DNA from: Stenotrophomonas maltophilia
GTDB taxonomy: Bacteria; Pseudomonadota; Gammaproteobacteria; Xanthomonadales; Xanthomonadaceae
DNA length: 64,000 nucleotides
Assembly: GCF_039555535.1 (NCBI RefSeq)
Contig: NZ_CP154630.1
Location: 4,043,001 to 4,107,000 of the forward strand
Direction of reading: 5' to 3'
Below the pieces are notes generated by a model. That model searched no databases, was not told the origin of the DNA, and worked only from the letters and a program-made list of their open reading frames with translations. Positions 44,201-52,633 of the stretch are shown here, one piece after another (positions within the stretch are counted from its first letter, which is position 1; every line of letters starts with the position of its first letter). A program made the position numbers and the translations under genes.

Positions 44201-45021
44201 CCGGCATGCTGCCGCCAGTTGCCGCGCTGCTGGCCGAGATGGCCAGCCTGGCCGGCTGCGAACGCGCCGAAGGCTATGCCTGCATCACCGCACGCCGCGA
44301 GCACGGCGCCAGTTCGGTGGAGATTCCGCAACCCCAGTTCGCGATCCTGCTGGAAGGCCGCAAGCAGGTACGCACCGCGCACCAGTCACTGGAGTTCGTG
44401 CCCGGCGACATCCTGCTGCTCACCCAGCGTTGCCGCATCGATGTGGTCAACACCCCCGACCCGCGCAGCGGCCGCTACCTCAGTGCCATCGTGCCGCTGT
44501 GTGCTGAAGTGCTGGCGGCGGCGCGCACGCTGTGGAGCGAAGCACTGCCCAGCGCAGGCACGGCGATGGCGCGCCTGCCGTTGATCGAACATGGCGTGGT
44601 GCTGCGGCAGTGGCGGCAATCGCTGCAGGACGGGCGTTACAGCGAAGCACGATTGGCGCTGGCGTCGTTGGTACTGACGCTGTGCCGGCAGGGGCATGGC
44701 AGCCTGCTGCTGCCGCAGGCCCCGAGCCTGGGCGAACAGATCCGCGACCGCATCGCTGCCGAACCCGCACGCGACTGGCAATCGCGCGATGTCGAGGAAC
44801 AGTTCGCGCTGAGCGGTGCAACCCTGCGCCGCCGTCTTGCCGCCGAGGACACCAGCCTGCGCCAGCTGCTCACCGAGGCGCGGCTGGCGCATGGCATGCA
44901 GCTGCTCTACACCACCGACCTGCCGCTGAAGACCGTGGCAGCGCGCGCGGGCTACCGCTCTGCGGCCAGTTTCAGCAGGCGCTTCGCCGAGCAGTACGGG
45001 CTGGCTCCCACAGACATCTGA
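44197..45021 (+). CDS. AraC-family regulator
   Basis: A 274-residue regulator. The N-terminus has the AraC_N-type cupin pattern (IPQPQFAILLEGRKQV, FVPGDILLLTQ), and the C-terminal part has two helix-turn-helix motifs (WQSRDVEEQFALSGATLRRR, then TDLPLKTVAARAGYRSAASF). Its ATG overlaps the VIT gene stop by 4 nt. An ATG at 44206 is a second possible start. The ligand is unknown; coupling to a metal transporter is suggestive but not proof of metal control. Confidence 0.9.
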   Translation: MTGMLPPVAALLAEMASLAGCERAEGYACITARREHGASSVEIPQPQFAILLEGRKQVRTAHQSLEFVPGDILLLTQRCRIDVVNTPDPRSGRYLSAIVPLCAEVLAAARTLWSEALPSAGTAMARLPLIEHGVVLRQWRQSLQDGRYSEARLALASLVLTLCRQGHGSLLLPQAPSLGEQIRDRIAAEPARDWQSRDVEEQFALSGATLRRRLAAEDTSLRQLLTEARLAHGMQLLYTTDLPLKTVAARAGYRSAASFSRRFAEQYGLAPTDI

Positions 45022-45157
45022 GGGGGTTCGGCAGGGCTTGCAGCCCTGCAGACACCCCCTTCCCTGAGCATTCCGCGCAGTGGTTTGAGCGCCGCGCACA
45101 CGCCCGCCACGGCACTCTGGGCACAACGGAACCGCCCGTCATCCACCGAGAACCGCC

Positions 45158-46132
45158 ATGACCCTGCGTCCCCTGCCGCTGCGCACCGCCCTGCTGCTGG
45201 CACTGTCCTCCCTGCCGCTGGCCGCGCTGGCCGAGGCCACCTCGCCCGCCCCCACCCAGCAGGTGCCCGGCGTCTACCACCAGCGCGTCGGTGCGCTGCA
45301 GGTCACCGCCCTGTTCGACGGCGTGGTCGCACTCGGCAGGCAGGAAGTGGTGGACGTGCCGCCGACGCTGGTCAGCCGCCTGCTGGAAGGCCGTTACGTG
45401 CCGGAAGACAAGAAGGGCCTGCAGACCGCGATCAATGCGTTCCTGATCCGCCAGGGCAACCACCTGACCCTGGTCGACACCGGCACCGCGCAGTGCTTTG
45501 GCCCCGGCCTGGGCCAGGTGCTGGGCAATCTGCGCGCCTCCGGCGTGGACCCGGCCGAGGTGGATGAGGTGCTGCTGACCCACGCCCATCCGGACCACCT
45601 GTGCGGCGTACTCGACGCGCAGGGCAAGCCGGCCTATCCCAATGCCACGGTGTGGCTGTCCAAGGCGGATGCCGATTACTGGCTCAACCCAGCCAGCGAG
45701 GCCACCGCGCCGAAGGGCGTGCGCTTCGCCTTCCCGCTGGCACGCAATGCGGTCGCGCCATACCAGGCCAGCGGCCACCTGCGCACCTTCAGCCCCGGCG
45801 ACGCCCTGCCCGGCGGCGCGGTGGCGATGGACACCCATGGCCATACGCCCGGCCATGTCTCTTACCGGTTCGACAGCCAGGGCCAGTCACTGCTGGTATG
45901 GGGTGATGTGCTGCACTTCCATGCGGTGCAGTTCGCGCACCCGGAGGCGGCATTCGAGGCCGATTCGGACCGCACAGCGGCGATCGCCAGCCGTCGCGGG
46001 CTGCTGCAGCAGGCCACCGCCCACGGTTGGTGGGTGGCCGGCGCGCACCTGCCGTTCCCCGGCCTGGGCCACGTGCGCAGCGAAGGCCAGGCATATGCCT
46101 GGGTGCCGGCGGAGTATTCGCCGTTGAAATGA
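45158..46132 (+). CDS. Secreted MBL-fold metallo-hydrolase
   Basis: A 324-residue metallo-beta-lactamase-fold enzyme with a signal peptide (MTLRPLPLRTALLLA...AALAE). The metal site is intact: THAHPDHLCGVL, the later His in DTHGHTPGHVSY and the Asp/His of VWGDVLHFHAVQF. The family contains lactonases and other hydrolases; nothing identifies the substrate. Likely periplasmic. The region 45022-45157 before it holds a small hairpin (gcagggc...gccctgc) and no gene. Confidence 0.9.
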   Translation: MTLRPLPLRTALLLALSSLPLAALAEATSPAPTQQVPGVYHQRVGALQVTALFDGVVALGRQEVVDVPPTLVSRLLEGRYVPEDKKGLQTAINAFLIRQGNHLTLVDTGTAQCFGPGLGQVLGNLRASGVDPAEVDEVLLTHAHPDHLCGVLDAQGKPAYPNATVWLSKADADYWLNPASEATAPKGVRFAFPLARNAVAPYQASGHLRTFSPGDALPGGAVAMDTHGHTPGHVSYRFDSQGQSLLVWGDVLHFHAVQFAHPEAAFEADSDRTAAIASRRGLLQQATAHGWWVAGAHLPFPGLGHVRSEGQAYAWVPAEYSPLK

Positions 46133-46146
46133 GCCAATGAGCCCTT

Positions 46147-46222
46147 GTAGAGCCGAGCCCATGCTCGGCTACCGGGGCCTGGCCGCGCTGCGCGCGGCAG
46201 CCGAGCGTGGGCTCGGCTCTAC
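46147..46222. repeat. SMAG-type GTAG repeats, facing pair
   Basis: Forward copy 46147-46170 and reverse copy 46199-46222 lie between the convergent hydrolase and engB genes and can fold into a long hairpin. Confidence 0.85.
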
Positions 46223-46238
46223 AGGAAAACCGGAAGCC

Positions 46239-46841
46239 TTACTCCAGCCCCAGCCAGCCGCCGATCACGCCACGGGCTTCGTCCACGCCGGTGCGGTCCT
46301 CGCCGGAGAACACCTGCACGCTGACGCTGTCGCCGTAGGCCGAGTGCAGTTCCTTGCGCACCTTCTGCAGGGTCTGCATCTGCTGGCTGCGGCTGAGCTT
46401 GTCGGCCTTGGTCAGCAGGGCGTGCGCCGGCAGGCCGCGCTGCACGGCGTAGGACAGCATCTGCCGGTCGTAGTCCTTCAGCGGATGGCGGATGTCCATC
46501 ACCACCACCAGCCCCTTCAGGGCTTCGCGGGTGCGGAAATACCTGTCGATGAAGGCCTGCCAGTGCGCCTGCAGGTCCAGCGGCACCTTTGCATAGCCAT
46601 AACCTGGCAGGTCGACCAGATGCGCTTCCGGGGTGACCTGGAAGAACACCAGCTGCTGGGTACGGCCAGGGGTCTTGGAGACACGGGCCAGGGCGTTCTG
46701 GCGGGTCAGCGCGTTGAGCGCACTGGACTTGCCGGCGTTGGAGCGGCCGGCGAAGGCCACTTCGGCCCCTTCGTCGGGCGGCAGCTGCCGCACGTTGTGG
46801 GCCGAAAGGTGGTAACGGGCGCGTTCGATGAGCAATGACAT
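46239..46841 (-). CDS. engB: Ribosome biogenesis GTPase EngB (YihA/YsxC)
   Basis: A 200-residue GTPase with G1 (FAGRSNAGKSSALN), G2 region (SKTPGRTQQL), G3 (VDLPGYGYAKVP) and G4 (LLTKADKLS). EngB is needed for 50S subunit assembly. The ATG at 46841 (MSLLIERARY) gives the standard length; longer in-frame extensions are unrelated. It diverges from cytochrome c4, as in many gammaproteobacteria. Confidence 0.95.
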   Translation of the reverse strand: MSLLIERARYHLSAHNVRQLPPDEGAEVAFAGRSNAGKSSALNALTRQNALARVSKTPGRTQQLVFFQVTPEAHLVDLPGYGYAKVPLDLQAHWQAFIDRYFRTREALKGLVVVMDIRHPLKDYDRQMLSYAVQRGLPAHALLTKADKLSRSQQMQTLQKVRKELHSAYGDSVSVQVFSGEDRTGVDEARGVIGGWLGLE

Positions 46842-46997
46842 GTGCCTAGGATCGCATGTTGCGGCGCCGCGCGCCCGTGCCGGCGGCCCCTGCGGGCATT
46901 TTGCTGCACTGCTGCGTTGACCGTGCGCGGAAACGGCGTTGATAATCCGGGCGATGCCGGCGGCCACCGCCCGGCCCGGTCCATACGGAGCTTCAGC

Positions 46998-47798
46998 ATG
47001 CGCCACGCTCGCGTTCTTGCCGTATCCGCCCTTGCCACTGCTGTAGTCGTTGCCGCTGCTGCGTTCGCGCAGACCACGTTGACCCCGCTGCCCGACAACG
47101 GGCCGATCAACACCGCCTCGCTGGAGGTGGACTTCAGCAAGACCCACTGGGGCGATGCCAAGGCTGGCCAGACCAAGGCTTCGGCCTGTGCGGCCTGTCA
47201 TGGCGCCGACGGAAATGCCACGGTCGAGATGTATCCGTCCATCGCCGGCCAGAGCGAACGCTACGTGGCCCAGCAGATGGCCCTGATCGCCAACGGCCAG
47301 CGCAGTTCCGGCGCGGCGGTGGCGATGGTCCCGTTCGTGCAGAACCTCACGCCGCAGGACATGCGCGACATCGGCGCGTTCTTCGCCACGCAGAAGGCCA
47401 CCGCCGGTATCGCCGACGACACGGCGGTCACCGACGGCCCGTACAAGGGCATGAAGTTCTACGAGATCGGCCAGCAGCTGTACCGCGGCGGAGACGCCAA
47501 GCGCGGCCTGCCGGCCTGCATGGCGTGCCACGGCCCCAGCGGTGCCGGTAATCCAGGTCCGGCCTATCCGCACATCGGTGGTCAGCACGCCAGCTATGTC
47601 GCGCGCCGCCTGCAGGAATACCAGGCCGGCCAGACCAACGAGACCGACAAGGCCCACTTCCAGATCATGGCGACAGTCGCGCAGAAGCTGAGCGAGCAGG
47701 AGGTGCAGGCGCTGTCGAGCTACCTGCAGGGTCTGCACAACAAGGCCGACGATGTGGCCACTGCCCCCCCGTCGGCGCAACCGGCTGCCGCCCCCTGA
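46998..47798 (+). CDS. Dihaem cytochrome c4
   Basis: A 266-residue periplasmic cytochrome with a signal peptide (MRHARVLAVSALATAVVVAAAAFA) and two CXXCH haem-binding sites (CAACH and CMACH), each in a repeated half (YPSIAGQSERYVAQQM and YPHIGGQHASYVARRL). This doubled structure is typical of cytochrome c4, an electron donor to terminal oxidases. The C-terminus has an unusual Ala/Pro-rich tail. Start ATG at 46998. A terminator follows. Confidence 0.93.
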   Translation: MRHARVLAVSALATAVVVAAAAFAQTTLTPLPDNGPINTASLEVDFSKTHWGDAKAGQTKASACAACHGADGNATVEMYPSIAGQSERYVAQQMALIANGQRSSGAAVAMVPFVQNLTPQDMRDIGAFFATQKATAGIADDTAVTDGPYKGMKFYEIGQQLYRGGDAKRGLPACMACHGPSGAGNPGPAYPHIGGQHASYVARRLQEYQAGQTNETDKAHFQIMATVAQKLSEQEVQALSSYLQGLHNKADDVATAPPSAQPAAAP

Positions 47799-47855
47799 CC
47801 ACCACTGGTCGGCCCGGGCCGCCACCACGGCCCGCGCCTGCGGTATGTTTCCTTC

Positions 47856-47886
47856 ACGCCGGCGACTGCGCCGGCGTTGCTTTTTT
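47856..47886 (+). terminator. Terminator after cytochrome c4
   Basis: Stem acgccggcg (47856-47864) with cgccggcgt (47869-47877), then tgc and six T residues. The next gene starts about 20 bp later. Confidence 0.85.
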
Positions 47887-47904
47887 CAACGGAGATGCGT
47901 GTCG

Positions 47905-48555
47905 ATGAGGTTGATTTCCCGCCTGCTGTTGTCCGTGCTGGTGCTGCTGCCGCTGGCAGCCTGCGCCGCTACCCCCGCCAATGCCCCGCTGGTCGAGGGC
48001 AAAGACTACGAGCGCATCGCCCAGCCGGGCCCGTTCCAGCCGCTGGCCGGCAAGATCGAGGTGGTCGAGGTCTTCGGCTACACCTGCCCGCATTGCGCCC
48101 ACTTCGAACCGCAGCTGGAAGCCTGGGCGGCCAAGCTGCCGGCCGACGTGCGCTTCACCCCGGTCCCGGCAGCCTTCGGTGGCGCCTGGGATGCCTGGGC
48201 ACTGGCCTACTACGCCGCCGACGAGGTCGGCGTGGCCAAGCGCAGCCACGCTGCCGTGTTCAAGGCCCTGCACGAGCAGGGATCGCTGCCGATGCAGAAC
48301 GTCTCGGCCGATGAGCTCGCCACCTTCTACAAGGCGTATGGCGTGACCCCGGACCGTTACCTGCAGGCCCTGCGCGGCGACGCCGTACAGAAGAAGGTCG
48401 ATGCCGCGCGCGCGTTCGCCCAGCGCACCAGGATCCCGGGGACCCCGGCGCTGATCATCAACGGCCAGTACCTGGTGCGTGGCAACAGCTTCGACGACCA
48501 GCTGCGCATCGCCTCGGCGCTGATCGCCCAGGCCCGCGCTGCCCGCGGCCGCTGA
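47905..48555 (+). CDS. dsbA: DsbA-like thiol:disulfide interchange lipoprotein, CPHC type
   Basis: A 216-residue protein with a lipoprotein signal (lipobox LAAC near residue 20) and a DsbA fold: VVEVFGYTCPHCAHFEP holds the CPHC active site, and the cis-proline loop is RIPGTPALIING. CPHC is the classical strongly oxidising DsbA motif. It should introduce disulfides in periplasmic proteins and may be reoxidised by DsbB elsewhere. Start ATG at 47905. A second DsbA-like gene follows in the same direction. Confidence 0.92.
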   Translation: MRLISRLLLSVLVLLPLAACAATPANAPLVEGKDYERIAQPGPFQPLAGKIEVVEVFGYTCPHCAHFEPQLEAWAAKLPADVRFTPVPAAFGGAWDAWALAYYAADEVGVAKRSHAAVFKALHEQGSLPMQNVSADELATFYKAYGVTPDRYLQALRGDAVQKKVDAARAFAQRTRIPGTPALIINGQYLVRGNSFDDQLRIASALIAQARAARGR

Positions 48556-48661
48556 ACCAACACCCACCACCGACACGGCGCTGTCGCCGCCGCATGTCAT
48601 CATTTCCCTCTGGCCGGCGCCTGGCGCCGGCCCCACCATTCCAGATGCTGGAGACGTTTCC

Positions 48662-49498
48662 ATGAAGATCCGTTACGCCCTCGCCCTCGCAGCGCTGCTG
48701 CCGATCCTGGCTGCCTGCAAGGCTGATGACGGCAGCACCAACACCACCGCGGCCCCGGCCGAACCGGCTGCAGCCCCGGCAGCCACCACCGAACCGGCTG
48801 CTGCGCCGGCGGCGGGCAGCGAAGGCGCCGCGCCGGCTGCCGCTGAAGGCGAGAAGGCCCCGGCCGAAGCGGCTCCGGCCACCGCACCGGCCCCGACCAC
48901 CGCCGCACTGACCGGCCCGGCCCCGGTGGAAGGTGCCGACTACCAGGTGATCCCGAACGGCCAGCCGTTCCAGCCGGCCACCGGCAAGATCGAAGTGACC
49001 GAGATCTTCGGCTACGTCTGCCCGGCCTGCGCCGCATTCCAGCCGCTGGTCGGCCCGTGGAAGGCCGGCCTGCCGAGCGACGTGAACTTCGTCTACGTGC
49101 CGGCCATGTTCGGCGGCACCTGGGATGACTACGCCCGTGCCTTCTACGCCGCGCAGACCCTGGGCGTGCAGGAGAAGACCCACGAAGCGCTGTACGCCGC
49201 CATCCACTCGCAGAAGACCCTGAAGGGCGAGCGCGGCCGTGATTCGGTGGAAGACATCGCCAAGTTCTACGGTGCCTACGGCGTGGATCCGAAGCAGTTC
49301 GCCGCCACCATGGGCAGCTTCGCGGTGAATGCCAAGACCAACTCGGCCAAGCAGTTCGCGCAGCGCAGCCAGATCAGCGGCACCCCGTCGATCATCGTCA
49401 ACGGCAAGTACCTGGTGAAGGGCAAGAGCTTCCCGGACATGCTGCGCATCGCCGACCACCTGATCGCCCGCGAACGCGGTGCGGCCCAGGCTCACTGA
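48662..49498 (+). CDS. DsbA-like lipoprotein, CPAC type with long Ala/Pro tether
   Basis: A 278-residue lipoprotein (lipobox LAAC, Cys19) with a low-complexity tether of roughly 65 residues rich in Ala, Pro, Glu and Thr before the DsbA domain (starting near PVEGADYQVIPNG). The active site is CPAC (VTEIFGYVCPACAAFQP) and the cis-proline loop is ISGTPSIIVNGKY. The different active-site dipeptide and the tether suggest different redox properties and reach from the upstream DsbA, though both share about 200 residues of similar fold. The two genes are separated by about 106 bp containing a GC-rich hairpin but no gene. Confidence 0.9.
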   Translation: MKIRYALALAALLPILAACKADDGSTNTTAAPAEPAAAPAATTEPAAAPAAGSEGAAPAAAEGEKAPAEAAPATAPAPTTAALTGPAPVEGADYQVIPNGQPFQPATGKIEVTEIFGYVCPACAAFQPLVGPWKAGLPSDVNFVYVPAMFGGTWDDYARAFYAAQTLGVQEKTHEALYAAIHSQKTLKGERGRDSVEDIAKFYGAYGVDPKQFAATMGSFAVNAKTNSAKQFAQRSQISGTPSIIVNGKYLVKGKSFPDMLRIADHLIARERGAAQAH

Positions 49499-49521
49499 TC
49501 CAAGAGAAGCATTTCCCGGCC

Positions 49522-50289
49522 GTGAATTCCCCCCGTACACGGACCCTGCGCTTGCTGACGGCCAACATCCAGGCCGGCTCAAGTACCCGCCGCTACAGCG
49601 ACTATGTGACCCGCAGCTGGTCACATGCGCTGCCGGCGGGTCGCAAGCGCAGCAGCCTTGACGCGATCGCCACCCTGGCGCGCGAACATGACATCGTCGG
49701 CCTGCAGGAGGCCGATCCGGGCAGCCTGCGCTCGGGCTTCACCAACCAGACCCACTACCTGGCCCAGCGCGCCGGCTTCAATTACTGGAGCCACCAGCCC
49801 AACCGGCGCATGGGCGGGGTCGCCTCCAGCGCCAACGGCCTGTTGAGCAAGCTGGAACCGGTTGAAGTGCAGGATCACGCCCTGCCCGGCCGCATCGGCG
49901 GGCGCGGCGTGCTGCTGGCCAAGTTCGGCGACGGCGCCGACGGCCTGGCAGTCGCAGTGGCGCATCTGTCGCTGGGCGCGGGCTCGCGGATGTCGCAGCT
50001 GGGCTTCATCGCCGAGCTGCTGTCCGACCACCCGAACGCGGTGCTGATGGGCGACTTCAACTGCCTGGCCGAGCGCCCGGAAATGCAGGTGCTGTACCAG
50101 AAGACCCGGCTGCAGCCGCCAGGTTGCATCGTGCCGACCTTCCCCAGCTGGCGCCCGGACCGCGCCATCGACCACATCCTGGTCAGCAGCGGCCTGCAGA
50201 CCCGCACCGTGGAAGCCGTACCGGCCGCGTTCTCCGATCACCTCGCCCTGGCGATGCAGATCGACGTCCCGGCCGACGCCCTGCGCTGA
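49522..50289 (+). CDS. Endonuclease/exonuclease/phosphatase-family protein
   Basis: A 255-residue protein of the EEP fold. Metal and catalytic motifs are TLRLLTANIQAG, GLQEADPGS, NAVLMGDFNCLAE, RAIDHILVSS and FSDHLALAMQI. It could act on DNA, phosphoinositides or other phosphoesters; the substrate is unknown. The start is GTG at 49522. It follows the second DsbA gene by 23 bp, so the three may be cotranscribed. Confidence 0.88.
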   Translation: MNSPRTRTLRLLTANIQAGSSTRRYSDYVTRSWSHALPAGRKRSSLDAIATLAREHDIVGLQEADPGSLRSGFTNQTHYLAQRAGFNYWSHQPNRRMGGVASSANGLLSKLEPVEVQDHALPGRIGGRGVLLAKFGDGADGLAVAVAHLSLGAGSRMSQLGFIAELLSDHPNAVLMGDFNCLAERPEMQVLYQKTRLQPPGCIVPTFPSWRPDRAIDHILVSSGLQTRTVEAVPAAFSDHLALAMQIDVPADALR

Positions 50290-50382
50290 CCGCACCCGGC
50301 AGGCGCCAACCTTGGTTGGCTTGTTGCCCAAGAGCTGCGGACAGCCGCTCTTGTGGGTGCGGACCGTTGGTCCGCACGCTCT

Positions 50383-50406
50383 CCGCCGGGCATGGCCCGG
50401 CGCTAC
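50383..50406 (-). repeat. SMAG-type GTAG repeat supplying a stop codon
   Basis: Reverse GTAGCGCCGGGCC palindrome; its TAG is the stop codon of the RhtA-like gene. Nearby at 50356-50376 is another perfect hairpin (gtgcggacc...ggtccgcac) and at 50307-50320 a ccaaccttggttgg palindrome without GTAG. Confidence 0.75.
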
Positions 50407-51278
50407 CCGGCCTGCGCGATCGGCCCCTTCAAGCGCCTTGCCGTCATCGTGCTGCCCACCGAGGCGAGCACCGTGCAGCCGATCGCCAGCCACTGCAGCC
50501 CGTGCAGGTGCTCGTGCAGCAGCAGCATCGCCCACAGCGCGGCCACCGCCGGTTCCATGCTGATCAGGATGCCGAAGGTCTCCTTCGGCAGGCGCTTGAG
50601 CGCCATCATCTCCAGCGACATCGGGATCGCACTGGACACCAGTGCCACCAGCAGGCCCGTCGCGAGGATCTTCGGATCGAGCAGCGCGGCACCGGCATGC
50701 ACCACGCCCACCGGCACCACCACCAGCGACGCGGCCAGCAGCCCCAGCGACACCGAATGCCCGGCATGCAGATGGCCGGCACGCTTGCCGAACACGATGT
50801 ACAGGCCCCAGCAGGCCGCCGCGCCCATCGCGTACAGCACACCGGCCGGGTCCAGCGCCGGCCCGCCGCCGATCGGCAGCAGCAACAGCAGCCCCAGCGC
50901 CGCGCACCCCACCCAGAGGAAATCGATCGGACGTCGTGATGACAGCATCGCCACCGTCAACGGCCCGGTGAATTCGATGGCCACCGCGATGCCGAAGGGA
51001 ATGGTGCGCAGGGCCATGTAGAACAGCAGGTTCATCAGGCCCAGAGTGAGCCCGTAGCGCAGGATGGTGACGGCATCCGGGCGGCTGGTCTTCCAGCGCC
51101 ATGGTCGCCAGAACAGCAGCAGCAACAACGCGGAAAAGCCCACGCGCAGCGCGCTGGTGCCTTGCGCACCGATCAGCGGGAACAGGTGTTTTGCGTAGGA
51201 AGTGCCGATGGCCAGCGAGGTGACCGAGCCGAGCACCGCCAGCGCCGGCAACATCGGCGCGAGTCGTGAGGTCTGCAT
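50403..51278 (-). CDS. EamA-family (RhtA-like) amino acid/threonine exporter
   Basis: A 291-residue inner-membrane protein with about ten membrane segments in two repeats of the EamA/DMT type (LAIGTSYAKHLFPLIGAQGTSALRVGFSALL in the first, GAAACWGLYIVFGKRAGHL in the second; ending LHEHLHGLQWLAIGCTV). Closest in pattern to RhtA threonine/homoserine exporters. It diverges from an Lrp/AsnC regulator, a common pair for amino acid export. Start ATG at 51278; a TTG two codons earlier is possible. Stop codon lies in a GTAG repeat. Confidence 0.9.
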   Translation of the reverse strand: MQTSRLAPMLPALAVLGSVTSLAIGTSYAKHLFPLIGAQGTSALRVGFSALLLLLFWRPWRWKTSRPDAVTILRYGLTLGLMNLLFYMALRTIPFGIAVAIEFTGPLTVAMLSSRRPIDFLWVGCAALGLLLLLPIGGGPALDPAGVLYAMGAAACWGLYIVFGKRAGHLHAGHSVSLGLLAASLVVVPVGVVHAGAALLDPKILATGLLVALVSSAIPMSLEMMALKRLPKETFGILISMEPAVAALWAMLLLHEHLHGLQWLAIGCTVLASVGSTMTARRLKGPIAQAG

Positions 51279-51350
51279 GCGCAAAGTCTATTGCGTCACC
51301 GCCGAGCACTTGGCTCAATTGACAGCCTGTTCGTGCAACTTCTGCTCGCC

Positions 51351-51833
51351 ATGGCCACCGCTCCCGTGTTCGACAGTTTCGACCGCGCCATCCTCGACCT
51401 CCTGCAGCGGAACAACACCCTGCCGCAGCGCGAAATCGCCGAGGCCGTGCACCTGTCCACCCCGGCCGTGCAACGCCGCATCAAGCGCCTGCAGGACAGT
51501 GGCGTGATCGCCGCCAACGTGGCGGTGGTCGCCGCAGCCAAGGTCGGGCGGCCGCTGACCATCATCGTCGAGGTGCGCGTGGTCAGCGAGCAGCGCGAAC
51601 GCGTGGCGCCGTTCAAGCGACGCGTGCAGAACGACCCGGCGGTACAGCAGTGCTATTCGATCACCGGCGACGGCGATTTCCTGCTGCTGCTTTCGGCCGC
51701 GTCGATGGAAGAATACGAGGCGATCACCGAGCGGTTGTTCGGCGGCGATGACAACATCGAGCGCTTCCGCACATCGGTAGCACTGGGCACGCTGAAGCGG
51801 AGTTTCGAGGTGCCGCTGCTGCGGGTGCCGTAG
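51351..51833 (+). CDS. Lrp/AsnC-family regulator
   Basis: A 160-residue regulator: helix-turn-helix FDRAILDLLQRNNTLPQREIAEAV and STPAVQRRIKRLQDSGVI, and a RAM-type ligand domain (VQQCYSITGDGDFLLLL, TERLFGGDDNIERFRTSVAL). Diverges from the RhtA-like exporter and probably controls it in response to amino acids. Start ATG at 51351 (MATAPVFDS). Its TAG (51831-51833) is provided by a GTAG repeat. Confidence 0.92.
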   Translation: MATAPVFDSFDRAILDLLQRNNTLPQREIAEAVHLSTPAVQRRIKRLQDSGVIAANVAVVAAAKVGRPLTIIVEVRVVSEQRERVAPFKRRVQNDPAVQQCYSITGDGDFLLLLSAASMEEYEAITERLFGGDDNIERFRTSVALGTLKRSFEVPLLRVP

Positions 51834-51899
51834 CGTCGAGCCATGCTCGACGGCTTTGGGGCCGCAAGGCAACAGCAGTCGAGCATGGCTCGACTCTAC
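51830..51899. repeat. SMAG-type GTAG repeats (gtcgagc subtype), facing pair
   Basis: Forward copy 51830-51852 overlaps the Lrp stop codon; reverse copy 51877-51899 faces it. Both contain tcgagccatgctcga-type palindromes. Confidence 0.8.
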
Positions 51900-51910
51900 A
51901 ATCGAAAACC

Positions 51911-52462
51911 ATGAGCACAACGCCCTCCCCCGCCCGTCGCCTGCGCCGCTGGTTGCTGCGTGGCCTGTGGCTGGCCATTGCGCTCGTCGCCGCGATGACG
52001 CTGTGGAACAGCCCATGGGCGGTCGCACCGAAGATGCTGTGGGCGCTCTCGCGGATGCCGCCGGCCACGCAACTACCGGTGCCGGTGGACGGCGTGCGGC
52101 CACGCCAGATCGCCGATACCTTCGGCGCGCCACGTGGCCGTGACCGCTCCCACGCCGGCATCGACATCTTCGCCAAACGCGGCACCCCAGTGCGCAGCGC
52201 CACGGCCGGTGTCGTCGCGGATGTCAGCGAACGCGGGCTCGGCGGGCGTCAGGTCTGGGTGATCGGGCCCGGGCGCGAACGCTACTACTACGCGCATCTG
52301 GAGGACTGGGCCGACGGCCTGGCACGCGGCCAGGTGGTGCAACCCGGCGATCTGCTCGGCCATGTCGGCGACAGCGGCAACGCCAAGGGCACGCCGCCGC
52401 ACCTGCACTGGGGCGTCTACGGCACCGACGGCGCGCGAAACCCGCTGCCATTGCTGCGCTGA
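51911..52462 (+). CDS. Membrane-anchored M23 metallopeptidase
   Basis: A 183-residue protein with one N-terminal membrane segment (about 16-32, LLRGLWLAIALVAAMTLW) and an M23/LytM-type domain. Zinc ligands are in RSHAGIDIFAKRGTPV (His and Asp) and in YYYAHLEDW and PPHLHWGVYG (His). The protein probably cleaves peptide cross-links in peptidoglycan from the outer face of the inner membrane. The conserved metal-binding residues appear intact. Confidence 0.88.
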   Translation: MSTTPSPARRLRRWLLRGLWLAIALVAAMTLWNSPWAVAPKMLWALSRMPPATQLPVPVDGVRPRQIADTFGAPRGRDRSHAGIDIFAKRGTPVRSATAGVVADVSERGLGGRQVWVIGPGRERYYYAHLEDWADGLARGQVVQPGDLLGHVGDSGNAKGTPPHLHWGVYGTDGARNPLPLLR

Positions 52463-52500
52463 CTGCCACTGCACACCCGCAGATCGATCTGTTCATGATT

Positions 52501-52524
52501 TGTAAATAGGAATAGTTCGTATTA
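52501..52524 (+). promoter_or_regulatory. Fur-box-like site
   Basis: The AT-rich stretch tgtaaataggaatag followed by ttcgtatta stands out in GC-rich DNA and resembles Fur boxes of the AAATGAGAATAG-TTCGCATTA type. It lies about 110-130 bp before the siderophore receptor start. Confidence 0.6.
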
Positions 52525-52633
52525 CCATTTCTTTCGTTTCCGGTGGTGCCAGGACGGCCTGCCCGTCCGTTTCCCACCCGTAGCGCCTCGCCTCTGGATG
52601 CCGGCCGAGCGCGCGTGCTCGTCCAGGATCCCC

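Noticed and set aside
48662..49498. Treating the Ala/Pro-rich segment of the second DsbA protein as a frameshift
   Set aside because: The frame is continuous from lipobox to the DsbA domain, and low-complexity tethers of this kind are common in lipoproteins.
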